Below, one piece after another: positions 44,004-54,120 of a stretch of 64,000 nt of DNA (positions within the stretch are counted from its first letter, which is position 1; each line of letters begins with the position of its first letter). Both the position numbers and the translations under genes were made by a program. Below the pieces are notes generated by a model. It saw only the letters and a program-made list of their open reading frames with translations, made no database searches and had not been told where the DNA came from. The stretch is from Pseudomonas chlororaphis subsp. chlororaphis (GTDB lineage: Bacteria > Pseudomonadota > Gammaproteobacteria > Pseudomonadales > Pseudomonadaceae). The stretch spans positions 372,001 through 436,000 of the forward strand of contig NZ_CP027712.1 of the NCBI RefSeq assembly GCF_003945765.1. The letters are read 5' to 3'.

Positions 44004-44394
44004 AAGAGGGGATTCCCGGCCTGCCTGTACCAAGGTCCCCAAAAGCGTGAGGGCTGGGCGCTGATTGCGCCGGGCCCGGTGTAAAGAGGGGAAGCCCCGG
44101 CCTGCCTGTACCAAGGTTCCCAAAAGCGTGAGGGCCGCGCTGATTGCGCTGGGCCCGGTGTAAAGAGGGAATCCCCGGCCTGCCTGTACCAAGGTTCCCG
44201 AAACGGGTGGGGCTCGTCGCTGTGAGCGTGATGAGCCCGGGTGTTAAAGAGGGAATCCCTGGCCTGCCTGTACCAGGGTTCCCCAAACCGGGTGGAACCC
44301 GTCGCTGCGAGCGGTATGGGTTCCGGGTGTAAAGAAGGGGATTCTCGGCCTGCCTGTACCAAGGTCCCCAAAACGGGTGAGTGACTGCACTCAT
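44003..44394 (+). repeat. Five-copy tandem array of ~80-bp structured repeat units
   Basis: Units begin (aaaga..) at 44003, 44083, 44162, 44246 and 44331, with periods of 80, 79, 84 and 85 bp. The fifth is cut short near 44394. Each has a near-invariant core cggcctgcctgtaccaaggt (copy 4 differs by one base). Each can form hairpin A (gggga/tcccc in copies 1 and 5, gggaa/ttccc in copies 2-4) and hairpin B (outer arms gggct/ggccc, gggcc/ggccc, gggctc/gagccc, ggaaccc/gggttcc, tgagtg/cactca). The strand of any transcript is unknown; plus is given as the orientation described. Confidence 0.85.
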
Positions 44395-44595
44395 GATCTT
44401 GTCTTTGCAGGGGGCGTGCCAATTTCGGCTTAAACGGTTAAGCGAATTTTCAAGAAAAGCTGAAAGCCCCGGTTTACGGGGCTTTCGCCGTTGTGCGGAT
44501 ATGTTTTTGCGAGAGAAATCGAGATCGCCCACGGGGGAAATCCCACGTCCAGCCGCGCATTCGGGCAGTGCAGGCTCACCATTGCGGTGCACAAA
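44395..44595. other. 201-bp stretch between repeat array and REP elements
   Basis: Contains a hairpin gaaagcccc-ggttta-ggggctttc (44462-44488) that could be a weak terminator, since it has few flanking T residues, and no supported gene. Confidence 0.5.
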
Positions 44596-44665
44596 AAGCT
44601 TCGCGGGCAAGCCTCGCTCCTACAGAACACCTTCATCTGTAGGAGCGAGGCTTGCCCGCGATTGG
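44596..44665. repeat. Paired inverted REP elements (REPIN), family A
   Basis: ttcgcgggcaagcctcgctc with the inverted gagcgaggcttgcccgcgat about 20 bp on. Confidence 0.9.
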
Positions 44666-44698
44666 ATCTGTCATTCGGCACAACACGAATGTCTTGCC

Positions 44699-44804
44699 CT
44701 GTAGCCGCTGCCGAAGGCTGCGATCGCGACCGAAGGGCGCGCAGGATCTCAAGATCGCTGAAGGCCTTCGGCCTTATCGCAGCCTGCGGTAGCGGCTACA
44801 GGGG
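44699..44804. repeat. Paired inverted REP elements (REPIN), family B
   Basis: ctgtagccgctgccgaaggc at the left and gcctgcggtagcggctacag at the right, with about 65 bp between that holds a further inverted gaaggcc / ggccttc-type segment. It lies 10 bp from the ntrC stop. Confidence 0.9.
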
Positions 44805-44814
44805 GTTACGCGGC

Positions 44815-46247
<1,433 letters not shown>

Positions 46248-46251
<4 letters not shown>

Positions 46252-47333
46252 GTCGATGGGGCTCCTTGTTCCAGTGGCAGAAAGATCGAGAACGTGGTGT
46301 GGCCGGGATGGCTGTCACACTCGATCAGGCCCTGGTGCTGGCTGATGATGTTCTGGGTAATGGCCAGGCCCAGCCCGGTACCGTCCGGACGGCCGCTGAC
46401 CATGGGGAAGAAGATGGTTTCCTGGAGTTCCGCGGGGATCCCCGGGCCGTTGTCGATGATCTCGATCTTGGTCACCAGGCGGTGGCGCACGTGGCCGATG
46501 GTGAACTGGCGCATGGTGCGGGTGCGCAGGCTGATGCGGCCCAGGCGCAGCTCGTTCTGGCTGCTGATGGCCTGCATCGCGTTGCGCACGATGTTGAGCA
46601 CCGCCTGGATCATCTGTTCGCGGTCGATCAGTACATCGGGAATGCTCGGGTCGTAGTCGCGCACCAGGGTGATGCAGCCCTGGCTTTCGGCTTCCACCAG
46701 GCTGCTCACGCGCTCCAGCACTTCGTGCACGTTGCACAGGGCCAGCGATGGCAGCTTGTTGGAACCGAGCATGCGGTCCACCAGGTTCCGCAGGCGGTCG
46801 GCCTCTTCGATGATGACGTTGGTGTAGTCCTTGAGGTTCTCGTCCGGCAGTTCGCGGGCCAGCAACTGGGCGGCGCCGCGAATCCCGCCGAGGGGGTTCT
46901 TGATCTCGTGGGCCAGGCCGCGCACCAGCATCTTGCTGGTTTCCTGCTTGGACAACTGGGCCTCTTCCTTGGTGATCCGCAGCAGGCGGTCACGGGGGTG
47001 GACTTCCAGCAACAGCAGGGTGTCGCCATTGCTCAGGATTGGCGTCACCGCGTAGTCCACGGTCAGGGTCTGGCCGGTCAGCGCGGTGAGCATGGCTTCG
47101 CGCTTGGTGAACGGGTGCGCCTGTTCCACCGCCTGGCGCAAGGAGCTCAGGGCTTCGGCCGACTCGGTGAACAGTTCGCTGATGAATTGCCCATGGCTGC
47201 GCTGGCCACTGATGGCCAACAACATCTCCGCCGCTGGGTTCATGTACTCAAGGCGCAGGTCGGCGTTGAGCAGGATGGTCGCGGTGGTCAGGTTGTCGAG
47301 TAGCAAGCGGTGTAGTTGATCGCTGATGGTCAT
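46248..47333 (-). CDS. ntrB: Nitrogen regulation sensor kinase NtrB
   Basis: A cytosolic histidine kinase/phosphatase that acts on NtrC under control of PII protein. 361 aa. A PAS domain (about residues 8-115, containing LLNADLRLEYMNPAAEMLL), the phospho-acceptor H-box GLAHEIKNPLGGIRGAAQLL, then the ATPase N box LNIVRNAMQAI, G1 IDNGPGIP and G2 GRPDGTGLGLAI. The start is ATG 47333 behind gaggtc; the longer frame adds 11 residues. Operon with ntrC. It sits apart from glnA, unlike enteric bacteria. Confidence 0.96.
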
Positions 47334-47642
47334 GGGTAAATGTTGACCTCTTTTGAAACAAGGCAATCCCGGGCCGGCCCAGGATTGCGCGCGCGAACAA
47401 GGCGCTGGTATCGAGAAAATGCAAAAACCAAACCAAGGCTCCGAAAAGAAGCGCTCGAGCCCTGAAACAGACGTTTAAAGTTCTGTTTCGCAGCGCTTTG
47501 CCGGCTGCGCTGGGTACTTTCGAACCAAAATGGGCTGCGGATGGGTGCAGGTGCAGCTTGATGCACCAATATAGTGCGATTTATCCGAGGCTGCGCTAAA
47601 GAATAGCCAGCCGTGCGCCGGTCAAGAATTCGCGGCGCACGC
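47334..47642. other. 309-bp region upstream of ntrB
   Basis: No gene recognised. It probably contains the ntrB promoter and marks the boundary with the catabolic cluster. A low-GC segment follows 47500. Confidence 0.5.
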
Positions 47643-47668
47643 AAAAAGGCCCGCTTGCTGGCGGGCCT
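47643..47668 (-). terminator. Terminator of the MHS transporter gene
   Basis: The 8-bp stem aggcccgc / gcgggcct followed on the minus strand by five T residues, about 25 bp after the stop codon. Confidence 0.85.
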
Positions 47669-47691
47669 GGAAGTGTGCGGCGGATAGCGTC

Positions 47692-49104
47692 TCAGTGGGC
47701 GGGATGTGGGTTCTTGTCGATAGCCTGCTGCGTCGCGATCGGCTCCTCGTCCGGTAGTGTGGCGCGGGGTTCCCGAGCCAGTTCGTCGGCGTCCGCCTGC
47801 TCGGCGGTGGACAGGTCGGCGGCGTTGTGGCCGATGCGCTTGAGCAGCAGGAGCATGCACACCAGGGACACCAGGGCATAGCCAGCGGAGGCGATGGCCA
47901 CGCCGACAATGCTTCCGGTGTTGTTGAGAATGCCCTGGGCCAGGACCGGCGTGGCGCCGCCCACCAGCAGGGAGCAGAGCTGGTAGGAAATCGACAGGCC
48001 GCTGTAGCGCACCCTGGTCGGGAAGGCGCGGGCCAGGATGCCGCCGACGGCGCCATAGAACATCGAGTGCGGCACGGTGGCCAGGCACATGCCGAGCACG
48101 GCGATCCAGTAGACGCCGGTTTCCACGGCGAAGAACATCGCCGGCATCAGGAAGAACTCCGGCAGCAGCATCAGCACCACGGCCTTGCGCATGTCCATCC
48201 TGGAAACCAGCACCGCGCCCAGGGGCTGGGTGATGAACTGCACCACCAGGGCGATGACGATCACGCTGAGAAAGGTGCTCTGGCTGTAGCCCAGCTCCTT
48301 GGTGGCCCAGGACAGGGCAAAGGTGCTCTTGAAGTAGGTGACATGGATGATCGGCAGCACGCCGGCCCCCAGCAGCACGATCTGCCAGTGTTTGCGCAGG
48401 ACCTCCAGGATCGGCAGCTTGACGGTCTTTTTCTGCTGGATCAGGCGCTTCATGTCGTCCGATTCTTCGAGCTTGAGGCGAATCACCATGCCTACCAGGA
48501 CCAGTGCCGCCGAGAGCAGGAACGGAATGCGCCAGCCCCACAGCAAAAAGTCCGGCGCGGGCAGGGCGCTGAGGCCGAAGAACACCAGGGTCGCCAGCAG
48601 GTTGCCAGCCGGCGAGCCCTGCTGGGCGAAGGCCGCATACAGAATGCCTTTGCCCTTGGGCGCGCTTTCGCTGGCGATGAGGATGGCGCCGCCCCATTCG
48701 CCGCCCACCGCGATGCCCTGGATGATGCGCAGCACCACCAGGGCAATCGGCGCCCAGATACCGATCTGCAGGTAGGTCGGCAGCAGGCCGATGCAGGTGG
48801 TGGCCACGCCCATCATGATCAGGGTGATCACCAGGGTGGTCTTGCGCCCGATCTTGTCGCCCAGGTGGCCGAAGATGATGCCGCCGATGGGGCGGGCGAT
48901 GAAGCCGGCCCAGAGGGTCAAAAACGACAGCAGGGTGGCGGTGCCCGCAGGCAAGTCGGCGGGAAAGAACACCTTGCCGAAGACCAGCGCGGCGGCGATT
49001 CCGTAGGCGTAGAAGTCATACCATTCGATGGTGGTGCCGATGAACGAAGCGATTCCTGCCTTGCGGGCTTTCTTGTGCGCGGCAGCGTGCTGGGCGGCAT
49101 TCAT
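47692..49104 (-). CDS. MFS transporter, metabolite:H+ symporter (MHS) family
   Basis: Imports a carboxylic acid with protons; relatives include ShiA (shikimate), KgtP and PcaT. 470 aa. SFIGTTIEWYDFYAYGIAAA at helix 1, the loop FGHLGDKIGRKTTL between helices 2 and 3, IQGIAVGGEWGGAILIASES, and 12 predicted helices. The start MNAAQH at 49104 is behind aggaattgaat; the longer frame adds five residues. Because it points away from the acyl-CoA genes next to a LysR regulator, it is probably the uptake system of the same catabolic cluster (inference). Confidence 0.9.
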   Translation of the reverse strand: MNAAQHAAAHKKARKAGIASFIGTTIEWYDFYAYGIAAALVFGKVFFPADLPAGTATLLSFLTLWAGFIARPIGGIIFGHLGDKIGRKTTLVITLIMMGVATTCIGLLPTYLQIGIWAPIALVVLRIIQGIAVGGEWGGAILIASESAPKGKGILYAAFAQQGSPAGNLLATLVFFGLSALPAPDFLLWGWRIPFLLSAALVLVGMVIRLKLEESDDMKRLIQQKKTVKLPILEVLRKHWQIVLLGAGVLPIIHVTYFKSTFALSWATKELGYSQSTFLSVIVIALVVQFITQPLGAVLVSRMDMRKAVVLMLLPEFFLMPAMFFAVETGVYWIAVLGMCLATVPHSMFYGAVGGILARAFPTRVRYSGLSISYQLCSLLVGGATPVLAQGILNNTGSIVGVAIASAGYALVSLVCMLLLLKRIGHNAADLSTAEQADADELAREPRATLPDEEPIATQQAIDKNPHPAH

Positions 49105-49300
49105 ATTCAATTCCTGCATGTTGTTATTGTTATTTGCGCCGCGGGAGGTTCGTCTGACGACGGCTCCGGATACTCATTGCACGAATGGGCGCATCACGTA
49201 CTTGCAAGGTCCGACGGCACGGAGCCTATACAGGCAGGAATGAAAAAAATAATGATTAAATCTTATTGTGTGATACGGGATTTCGTATGGTCGACAGCCC

Positions 49301-50200
49301 TCAAAGCCCCGGTGCCACGGGCTTTTGCAGGGCCTTGAGCACAGTCAGGAAACTCTCCGCGGCGGCCGACGGGTTGTCGGCATGACGGATGGCGTGGACC
49401 TCGGACAACGCCCCGTCGCCGCTGATTTCGCAGTAATGCACACCCTCTTTCCAGGTGCCCGCCAGGGTCTGCGGCACCAGGGCCACGCCCATTTCATACG
49501 CCACCATCGCCACCACCGTTTGCCAGAGCCGGGTTTCGTGGCGGATACGCGGGCTGAACCCGGCCGCCACGCAGCGCGCGATGATCAGGTCGTGGTAATG
49601 CGGTGAGACATTGCGTGGGAACAGGATGAAGTCATCGTTGGCCAGCTGCGCCAGGTCGATGCGCGCCTTGTCCGCCAGCCGGTGACCTTGGGGCAGGCAG
49701 CAGAGGAAGGGCTCGGCGAGAACCGGCTCGCCGCGGATGCTCTCGGGAAAGTGGCTCCAGTGCACGAAGCCGATATCGATCTGCCCGCGCTGCAGCGCCT
49801 GGGCTTGTTCGGCGCTGTTCATCTCCATCAGCACGATCTCGGTGTCCGGGTGATCCTGCTCGAAGGTCTTCACCGCTTGCGGCAGGCCACGGTGCAGGAT
49901 CGAGTTGACGAAGCCAATGCTCAGCCGGCCGACGAAACCCTGGGCCGAACGCAGGGTCAGGCGCCGCGCCTGCTCGGCCCGCAGCAGCAGGTAGCGGGCT
50001 TCGTCGAGCAGCACCTGGCCGGCGTTGGTCAGGCTCACCGACTTGTTGTTGCGGCTCAGCAGCTGCACGTCCAGCTGGCTTTCGAGCTTCTTGATGTCGA
50101 AGCTCAGGGCCGGCTGGGAGATGAACAGGCGAGTGGCGGCCCGGCCGAAATGCAGTTCTTCGGCGACCGCGACGAAGTAACGAAGCTGTTTGAGATCCAT
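49301..50200 (-). CDS. LysR-family transcriptional regulator
   Basis: 299 aa. The N-terminal winged helix-turn-helix is MDLKQLRYFVAVAEELHFGR to SFDIKKLESQLDVQLLSR, the standard LysR DNA-binding domain, followed by the linker helix and a two-lobe effector domain with no unusual features. It is divergent from the acyl-CoA dehydrogenase gene with 112 bp between, the usual layout for a LysR regulator of a catabolic operon. Effector probably a CoA thioester or the free acid (inference). Confidence 0.92.
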   Translation of the reverse strand: MDLKQLRYFVAVAEELHFGRAATRLFISQPALSFDIKKLESQLDVQLLSRNNKSVSLTNAGQVLLDEARYLLLRAEQARRLTLRSAQGFVGRLSIGFVNSILHRGLPQAVKTFEQDHPDTEIVLMEMNSAEQAQALQRGQIDIGFVHWSHFPESIRGEPVLAEPFLCCLPQGHRLADKARIDLAQLANDDFILFPRNVSPHYHDLIIARCVAAGFSPRIRHETRLWQTVVAMVAYEMGVALVPQTLAGTWKEGVHYCEISGDGALSEVHAIRHADNPSAAAESFLTVLKALQKPVAPGL

Positions 50201-50220
50201 GCTGGCGTCCTCGCTTTACG

Positions 50221-50280
50221 ATCTGGTTTTCTTATCGTATTGGATTGATTTTGTATTAGATACTTATCGATGGCGACTCT
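50221..50280. promoter_or_regulatory. Putative LysR operator region
   Basis: An AT-rich segment between the divergent LysR and acyl-CoA dehydrogenase genes. It contains a direct repeat cttatcg at 50231 and 50263 (32 bp, three helical turns) and gtattgga / gtattaga at 50237 and 50253. Suggestive only. Confidence 0.35.
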
Positions 50281-50312
50281 AGTCTCGGGGCACAAGAGCC
50301 TGGAGAGACGCC

Positions 50313-52034
50313 ATGACTGCCCTGCCTGAACCTATCCAAGACACCCTGAATATCCCCGATAGCCGGGGCCTGAACCTGTTCGACTGCGATGCCGGACTGG
50401 CGGCCCTGCTCAAGGTCTACCTGGCGCCGCAACTGTACGCCCAGTGGTTGCCGAGCCTGCGCCAGCTCGGTGCGCGGGCCGGTGGCGAGCTGGATGTGCT
50501 GGCACTCTCGGCGGACAAGAACCCGCCGCAACTGCGGCCGCGCACCCGCCGTGGCGAAGACCTGCAGAGCATTTACAAGCACCCGGATTTCATCGCCCTG
50601 GAGCGCGCCGCCTATGCCGAGCTGGGCCTGGCCTCCATGAGTCATTGCGCCGAGCCGGTGCTGCCGCTGGTCAAGTACGCCCTGACCTTCCTTTTCGTGC
50701 AGGCCGAGTTCGGCCTGTGCTGCCCGGTGAGCATGACCGACTCGTTGACCCGTACCTTGCGCAAGTTCGGCTCGCCGGAGCTGGTGGCGCGCTACCTGCC
50801 GTCCCTGGCTTCGCGGGATTTCGACCGCTTGTTCCAGGGCGCGATGTTCATGACCGAACAGGCGGCCGGCTCCGACGTGTCGCGCACTGAAACCCGCGCG
50901 CGCCTGGAGAACGGCGAGTGGCGGCTGTTCGGCGACAAGTGGTTCTGCTCCAACCCGGACGCCGACCTGGCCATGGTCCTGGCCCGTCCGGAAGACGCAC
51001 CGGAAGGCATGAAGGGGGTCAGCCTGTTCCTGCTGCCGAAGGTCCGCCCCGATGGCTCGCGCAACGCCTACCGGATCCTGCGCCTGAAGGACAAGCTGGG
51101 TAGCCGCTCCATGGCCAGCGGTGAAATCAGCCTGGACGGCGCCACCGCCTACCTGATCGGTGAGGTCGGCCGCGGCTTCCAGCAGATGGCCGACATGATC
51201 AACATGTCGCGCCTGTCCAACGGGGTGCGGGCCGCCGGGCTGATGCGTCGCGGGGTCAACGAGGCGCTGTATGTCGCCCGCCAGCGCCGGGCCTTCGGCC
51301 GCCATCTGATCGAGATGCCGCTGATGCAGCGCCAGCTGCTGAAAATGATGCTGCCCGCCGAGCAGGCCCGTTCGATGTTCATGCAGATCGCCACGCTGCT
51401 GCCCAAGGCCGATGCCGGCGACGAGGCGGCGCGCAAGTGCGTGCGCATCCTCACCCCGCTGATCAAGTTCCGCGCCTGTCGCGATGCGCGCCGGGTCACC
51501 GGGGACGCCATGGAAGTACGCGGCGGGGTTGGCTACATCGAGGAGTGGAGCGATGCGCGGCTGGTGCGCGATGCCCACCTGGGCTCGATCTGGGAAGGCA
51601 CCAGCAACATTGTCGCGCTGGACATCGCCCGCGCCGTGACCCGCGAGCAGGCCCTGGAGCCGCTGCGGCACTACCTCGCCGGCCTGCTCGCCGAGGCCGA
51701 CCTGCCGGCGGCCAGCCAGCGCCTGTTCGAGACGGTCCTGCAACGTGCGGTCGCGGCCATCGAAAAGGTCGCGCAAGAGCGCCGCGATGACCAGGTGCGC
51801 CTGGCCGGCAGTGCCCTTTATCACACCGCCACGGCGATCTTCATGGCCTGGGAAGCGAGCCGCCAGGCCCCCGATTACCGGCGCCTGGCCCTGGCCCACC
51901 TGCTGCTCCAGCACAAGCTGCTGCCCCGCGATCCGCTGCGTCCGGAGGCTTCGATTGAGCCTGAGCTGCTGACGCTCCTGGCCAATGAAAGCGCGCTGTC
52001 GAAAGCCGATGCAATGCAGCTGTTGCCGGCCTGA
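50313..52034 (+). CDS. Acyl-CoA dehydrogenase (AidB/ACAD-like long form)
   Basis: A flavoprotein that should introduce the alpha-beta double bond into an acyl-CoA. 573 aa, larger than standard 380-aa enzymes because of an N-terminal helical extension and a C-terminal 100-residue helical domain, as in AidB and very-long-chain types. Core motifs are present: MFMTEQAAGSDVSRTETRAR (FAD contact), the RRAFGRHLIEMPLMQRQL segment, and ARLVRDAHLGSIWEGTSNIV. First gene of a five-gene operon that opposes the LysR gene; 32 bp to the CoA transferase. Confidence 0.92.
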   Translation: MTALPEPIQDTLNIPDSRGLNLFDCDAGLAALLKVYLAPQLYAQWLPSLRQLGARAGGELDVLALSADKNPPQLRPRTRRGEDLQSIYKHPDFIALERAAYAELGLASMSHCAEPVLPLVKYALTFLFVQAEFGLCCPVSMTDSLTRTLRKFGSPELVARYLPSLASRDFDRLFQGAMFMTEQAAGSDVSRTETRARLENGEWRLFGDKWFCSNPDADLAMVLARPEDAPEGMKGVSLFLLPKVRPDGSRNAYRILRLKDKLGSRSMASGEISLDGATAYLIGEVGRGFQQMADMINMSRLSNGVRAAGLMRRGVNEALYVARQRRAFGRHLIEMPLMQRQLLKMMLPAEQARSMFMQIATLLPKADAGDEAARKCVRILTPLIKFRACRDARRVTGDAMEVRGGVGYIEEWSDARLVRDAHLGSIWEGTSNIVALDIARAVTREQALEPLRHYLAGLLAEADLPAASQRLFETVLQRAVAAIEKVAQERRDDQVRLAGSALYHTATAIFMAWEASRQAPDYRRLALAHLLLQHKLLPRDPLRPEASIEPELLTLLANESALSKADAMQLLPA

Positions 52035-52066
52035 ACGGCCCTGCCCATTTTTGTCAGAGAACTGCC

Positions 52067-53254
52067 ATGAACCATTCAAAAGGGGCCCTGGCCGGCCTGA
52101 AAGTCATCGACCTCAGCCGCGTGCTGGGTGGACCCTACTGCTCCCAGGCCTTGGCCGACCACGGCGCCGATGTGATCAAGCTGGAGCCTCTGAGCGGTGA
52201 CGAGACCCGCGGCTGGGGCCCGCCTTTCGAGGGCGCCGACGCTTCGTATTTCAGGGGCGTGAACCGCAACAAACAGGGGGTCGCCGTGGACCTGTCCCGA
52301 CCCGCGGGCATCCAGCTGCTGATGCGCCTGCTGGAAGACGCCGACGTGCTGATGGAGAACTTCAAGCCCGGCACCCTGGAGCGTTGGGGCATCGGTTATG
52401 CCGAGGTGCTGAGCCAGCGTTTCCCGACCCTGATCCACTGCGCGGTTTCCGGTTTTGGCAGTGACGGCCCGCTGGGCGGGTTGCCCGGCTACGACGCGGT
52501 GATCCAGGCGATGGCCGGGCTGATGAGCGTGAACGGCGAAGCAGACAGCGGCCCGCTGCGCATCGGCCTGCCGATCGTCGATATGGTCACCGGGCTGAAT
52601 GCCCTGGCGGGGATTCTCCTGGCACTCAACGAACGCCACCGCAGCGGCCTGGGGCAGTCCCTCGACATCACCCTGTACGACTGCGGCGTGTCCCTGCTGC
52701 ACCCGCATCTGGCCAACTATTTCGCCGCCGGCAAGACCCCGCAGCGCACCGGCAACGCCCATCCGAATATCGCCCCCTACGACAGTTACCGCACCGGCAC
52801 CGAGCCGATCTTCCTGGCGGTCGGCAATGACCGACAGTTCGCCAAGTTGTGCGAACAGCTGGACGCCGGCGCCTTGCTGGACGACCCGCGTTTTGCCGAC
52901 AACGGCTGTCGCTCGGTCAACCGCGAGGCGCTGAAGCAGGCGCTGGAGGCGCGCCTGGCCGAGCACGACGGCACGGCCCTGGCGCAACGGCTGATCCGCC
53001 TGGGCGTGCCCTGCGGCTCGATTGCCTCCATCGACAAGGTGGTCGAGCACCCGCATACCCGGCATCGCGGCCTGTTGGTGGAGATCGGCGACTACCGCGG
53101 CATCGGCTCGCCGGTGAAGCTGTCGCGGACCCCGGCCAGCTATCGCAGTGCTCCGCCGGCATTGGGCGCGAATACCCGCGAGGTTCTCGAAGGCCTGGGC
53201 CTCGACAACCAGACGATCGAAAACCTGTTCGAGCACGGCATCGTCCGCGAGTGA
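52067..53254 (+). CDS. CaiB/BaiF-type family III CoA transferase
   Basis: Would activate the pathway acid by taking CoA from a donor acyl-CoA. 395 aa. The N-terminal LAGLKVIDLSRVLGGPYCSQ and ALADHGADVIKLEPLSGDET are standard family signatures, with the catalytic aspartate in LPIVDMVTGLNALAGIL near residue 170. It lies between the acyl-CoA dehydrogenase and hydratase genes, which is a strong sign that the substrate enters as a free carboxylate. The CoA donor is unknown. Confidence 0.92.
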   Translation: MNHSKGALAGLKVIDLSRVLGGPYCSQALADHGADVIKLEPLSGDETRGWGPPFEGADASYFRGVNRNKQGVAVDLSRPAGIQLLMRLLEDADVLMENFKPGTLERWGIGYAEVLSQRFPTLIHCAVSGFGSDGPLGGLPGYDAVIQAMAGLMSVNGEADSGPLRIGLPIVDMVTGLNALAGILLALNERHRSGLGQSLDITLYDCGVSLLHPHLANYFAAGKTPQRTGNAHPNIAPYDSYRTGTEPIFLAVGNDRQFAKLCEQLDAGALLDDPRFADNGCRSVNREALKQALEARLAEHDGTALAQRLIRLGVPCGSIASIDKVVEHPHTRHRGLLVEIGDYRGIGSPVKLSRTPASYRSAPPALGANTREVLEGLGLDNQTIENLFEHGIVRE

Positions 53255-53325
53255 AGGGCTGCGCCCAGAGTCCCGGCCGGGCCTCTGGCGCGCTTCTCAG
53301 GTTCCTATCTGCATCAGGAGATTCC

Positions 53326-54120
53326 ATGAATCCCGAGTCCGTTAGCCCTCAACCCCTGGTCCTGCTGAAACAACCCGCGCCGGGCGTGGCGCTGCTGCGG
53401 CTGAACCGCCCGCAGGCCCTCAACGCGCTGAATATGGCGCTGCGCGAGGAGCTGGCCGAGCACTTTCGCCGCCTGGATAGCTGCCCGGAGACCCGGGTCG
53501 TGGTGCTCACCGGCGGCGATACGGTGTTTGCCGCCGGCGCCGACCTCAGCGAGCTGGTGAACGCCAGCGCACTGCAACTCTATGCCCGGCATGCCGAGCG
53601 CCACTGGCAAGCCATCTCGGCGTGCCGCAAGCCGGTCATCGCCGCGGTGAATGGCTACGCCCTGGGCGGTGGCTGTGAGTTGGCGATGCATTGCGACCTG
53701 ATCGTCGCCGGCCACTCGGCGCGTTTTGCCCAGCCGGAAATCAAGGTCGGGGTGATGCCCGGGGCGGGCGGCACCCAGCGCCTGCTGCGCGCCATCGGCA
53801 AGTTCCAGGCGCTGCGCCTGCTGCTTACCGGTTGCCAGGTCCCGGCCGACGAGGCGCTGCGCCTGGGCCTGGTCAGCGAGGTGGTGGCGGACAGCGAGAC
53901 CCTGCCGCGGGCCCTGGCCCTGGCCGCCAGCATCGCCGGCATGCCGCCGCTGGCCGTGGCGCAGATCAAGGAGGTGGTGCTGGCCGGCATGGACCTGCCG
54001 TTGGAGCAGGCGTTGGTGCTGGAGCGCAAGGCTTTCCAGCTGCTGTTCGGCTCCCATGACCAACGCGAAGGCATGCAGGCCTTTCTTGAGAAACGCAAAC
54101 CGGAGTACCAGGGGAAATGA
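53326..54120 (+). CDS. Enoyl-CoA hydratase/isomerase family protein
   Basis: Adds water to the 2-enoyl-CoA. 264 aa, crotonase fold: the oxyanion-hole segment AGADLSELVN, then AAVNGYALGGGCELAMHCDL, and the catalytic-loop MPGAGGTQRLLRAIGK. Start ATG 53326 with aggag 5 nt upstream; the much longer frame starts inside the upstream gene and is not used. The stop overlaps the following gene by 4 nt (ATGA). Confidence 0.93.
   Translation: MNPESVSPQPLVLLKQPAPGVALLRLNRPQALNALNMALREELAEHFRRLDSCPETRVVVLTGGDTVFAAGADLSELVNASALQLYARHAERHWQAISACRKPVIAAVNGYALGGGCELAMHCDLIVAGHSARFAQPEIKVGVMPGAGGTQRLLRAIGKFQALRLLLTGCQVPADEALRLGLVSEVVADSETLPRALALAASIAGMPPLAVAQIKEVVLAGMDLPLEQALVLERKAFQLLFGSHDQREGMQAFLEKRKPEYQGK

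Noticed and set aside
44003..44394. CRISPR array
   Set aside because: Units are 80-85 bp, the variable parts are self-complementary and not unique spacers, and no cas genes are present.
43109..44422. 437-codon minus-strand frame running from trmL through the repeat array, with repeated LGTLVQAGR-type units
   Set aside because: trmL has a clear own start at 43564; the extension is only the translation of the tandem repeat and of the antisense of another gene. Several frames are open there, so it is a by-product.
52849..53325. Extended N-terminus of the enoyl-CoA hydratase frame
   Set aside because: It overlaps the CoA-transferase gene in another frame; the ATG at 53326 with aggag gives the normal-length protein.
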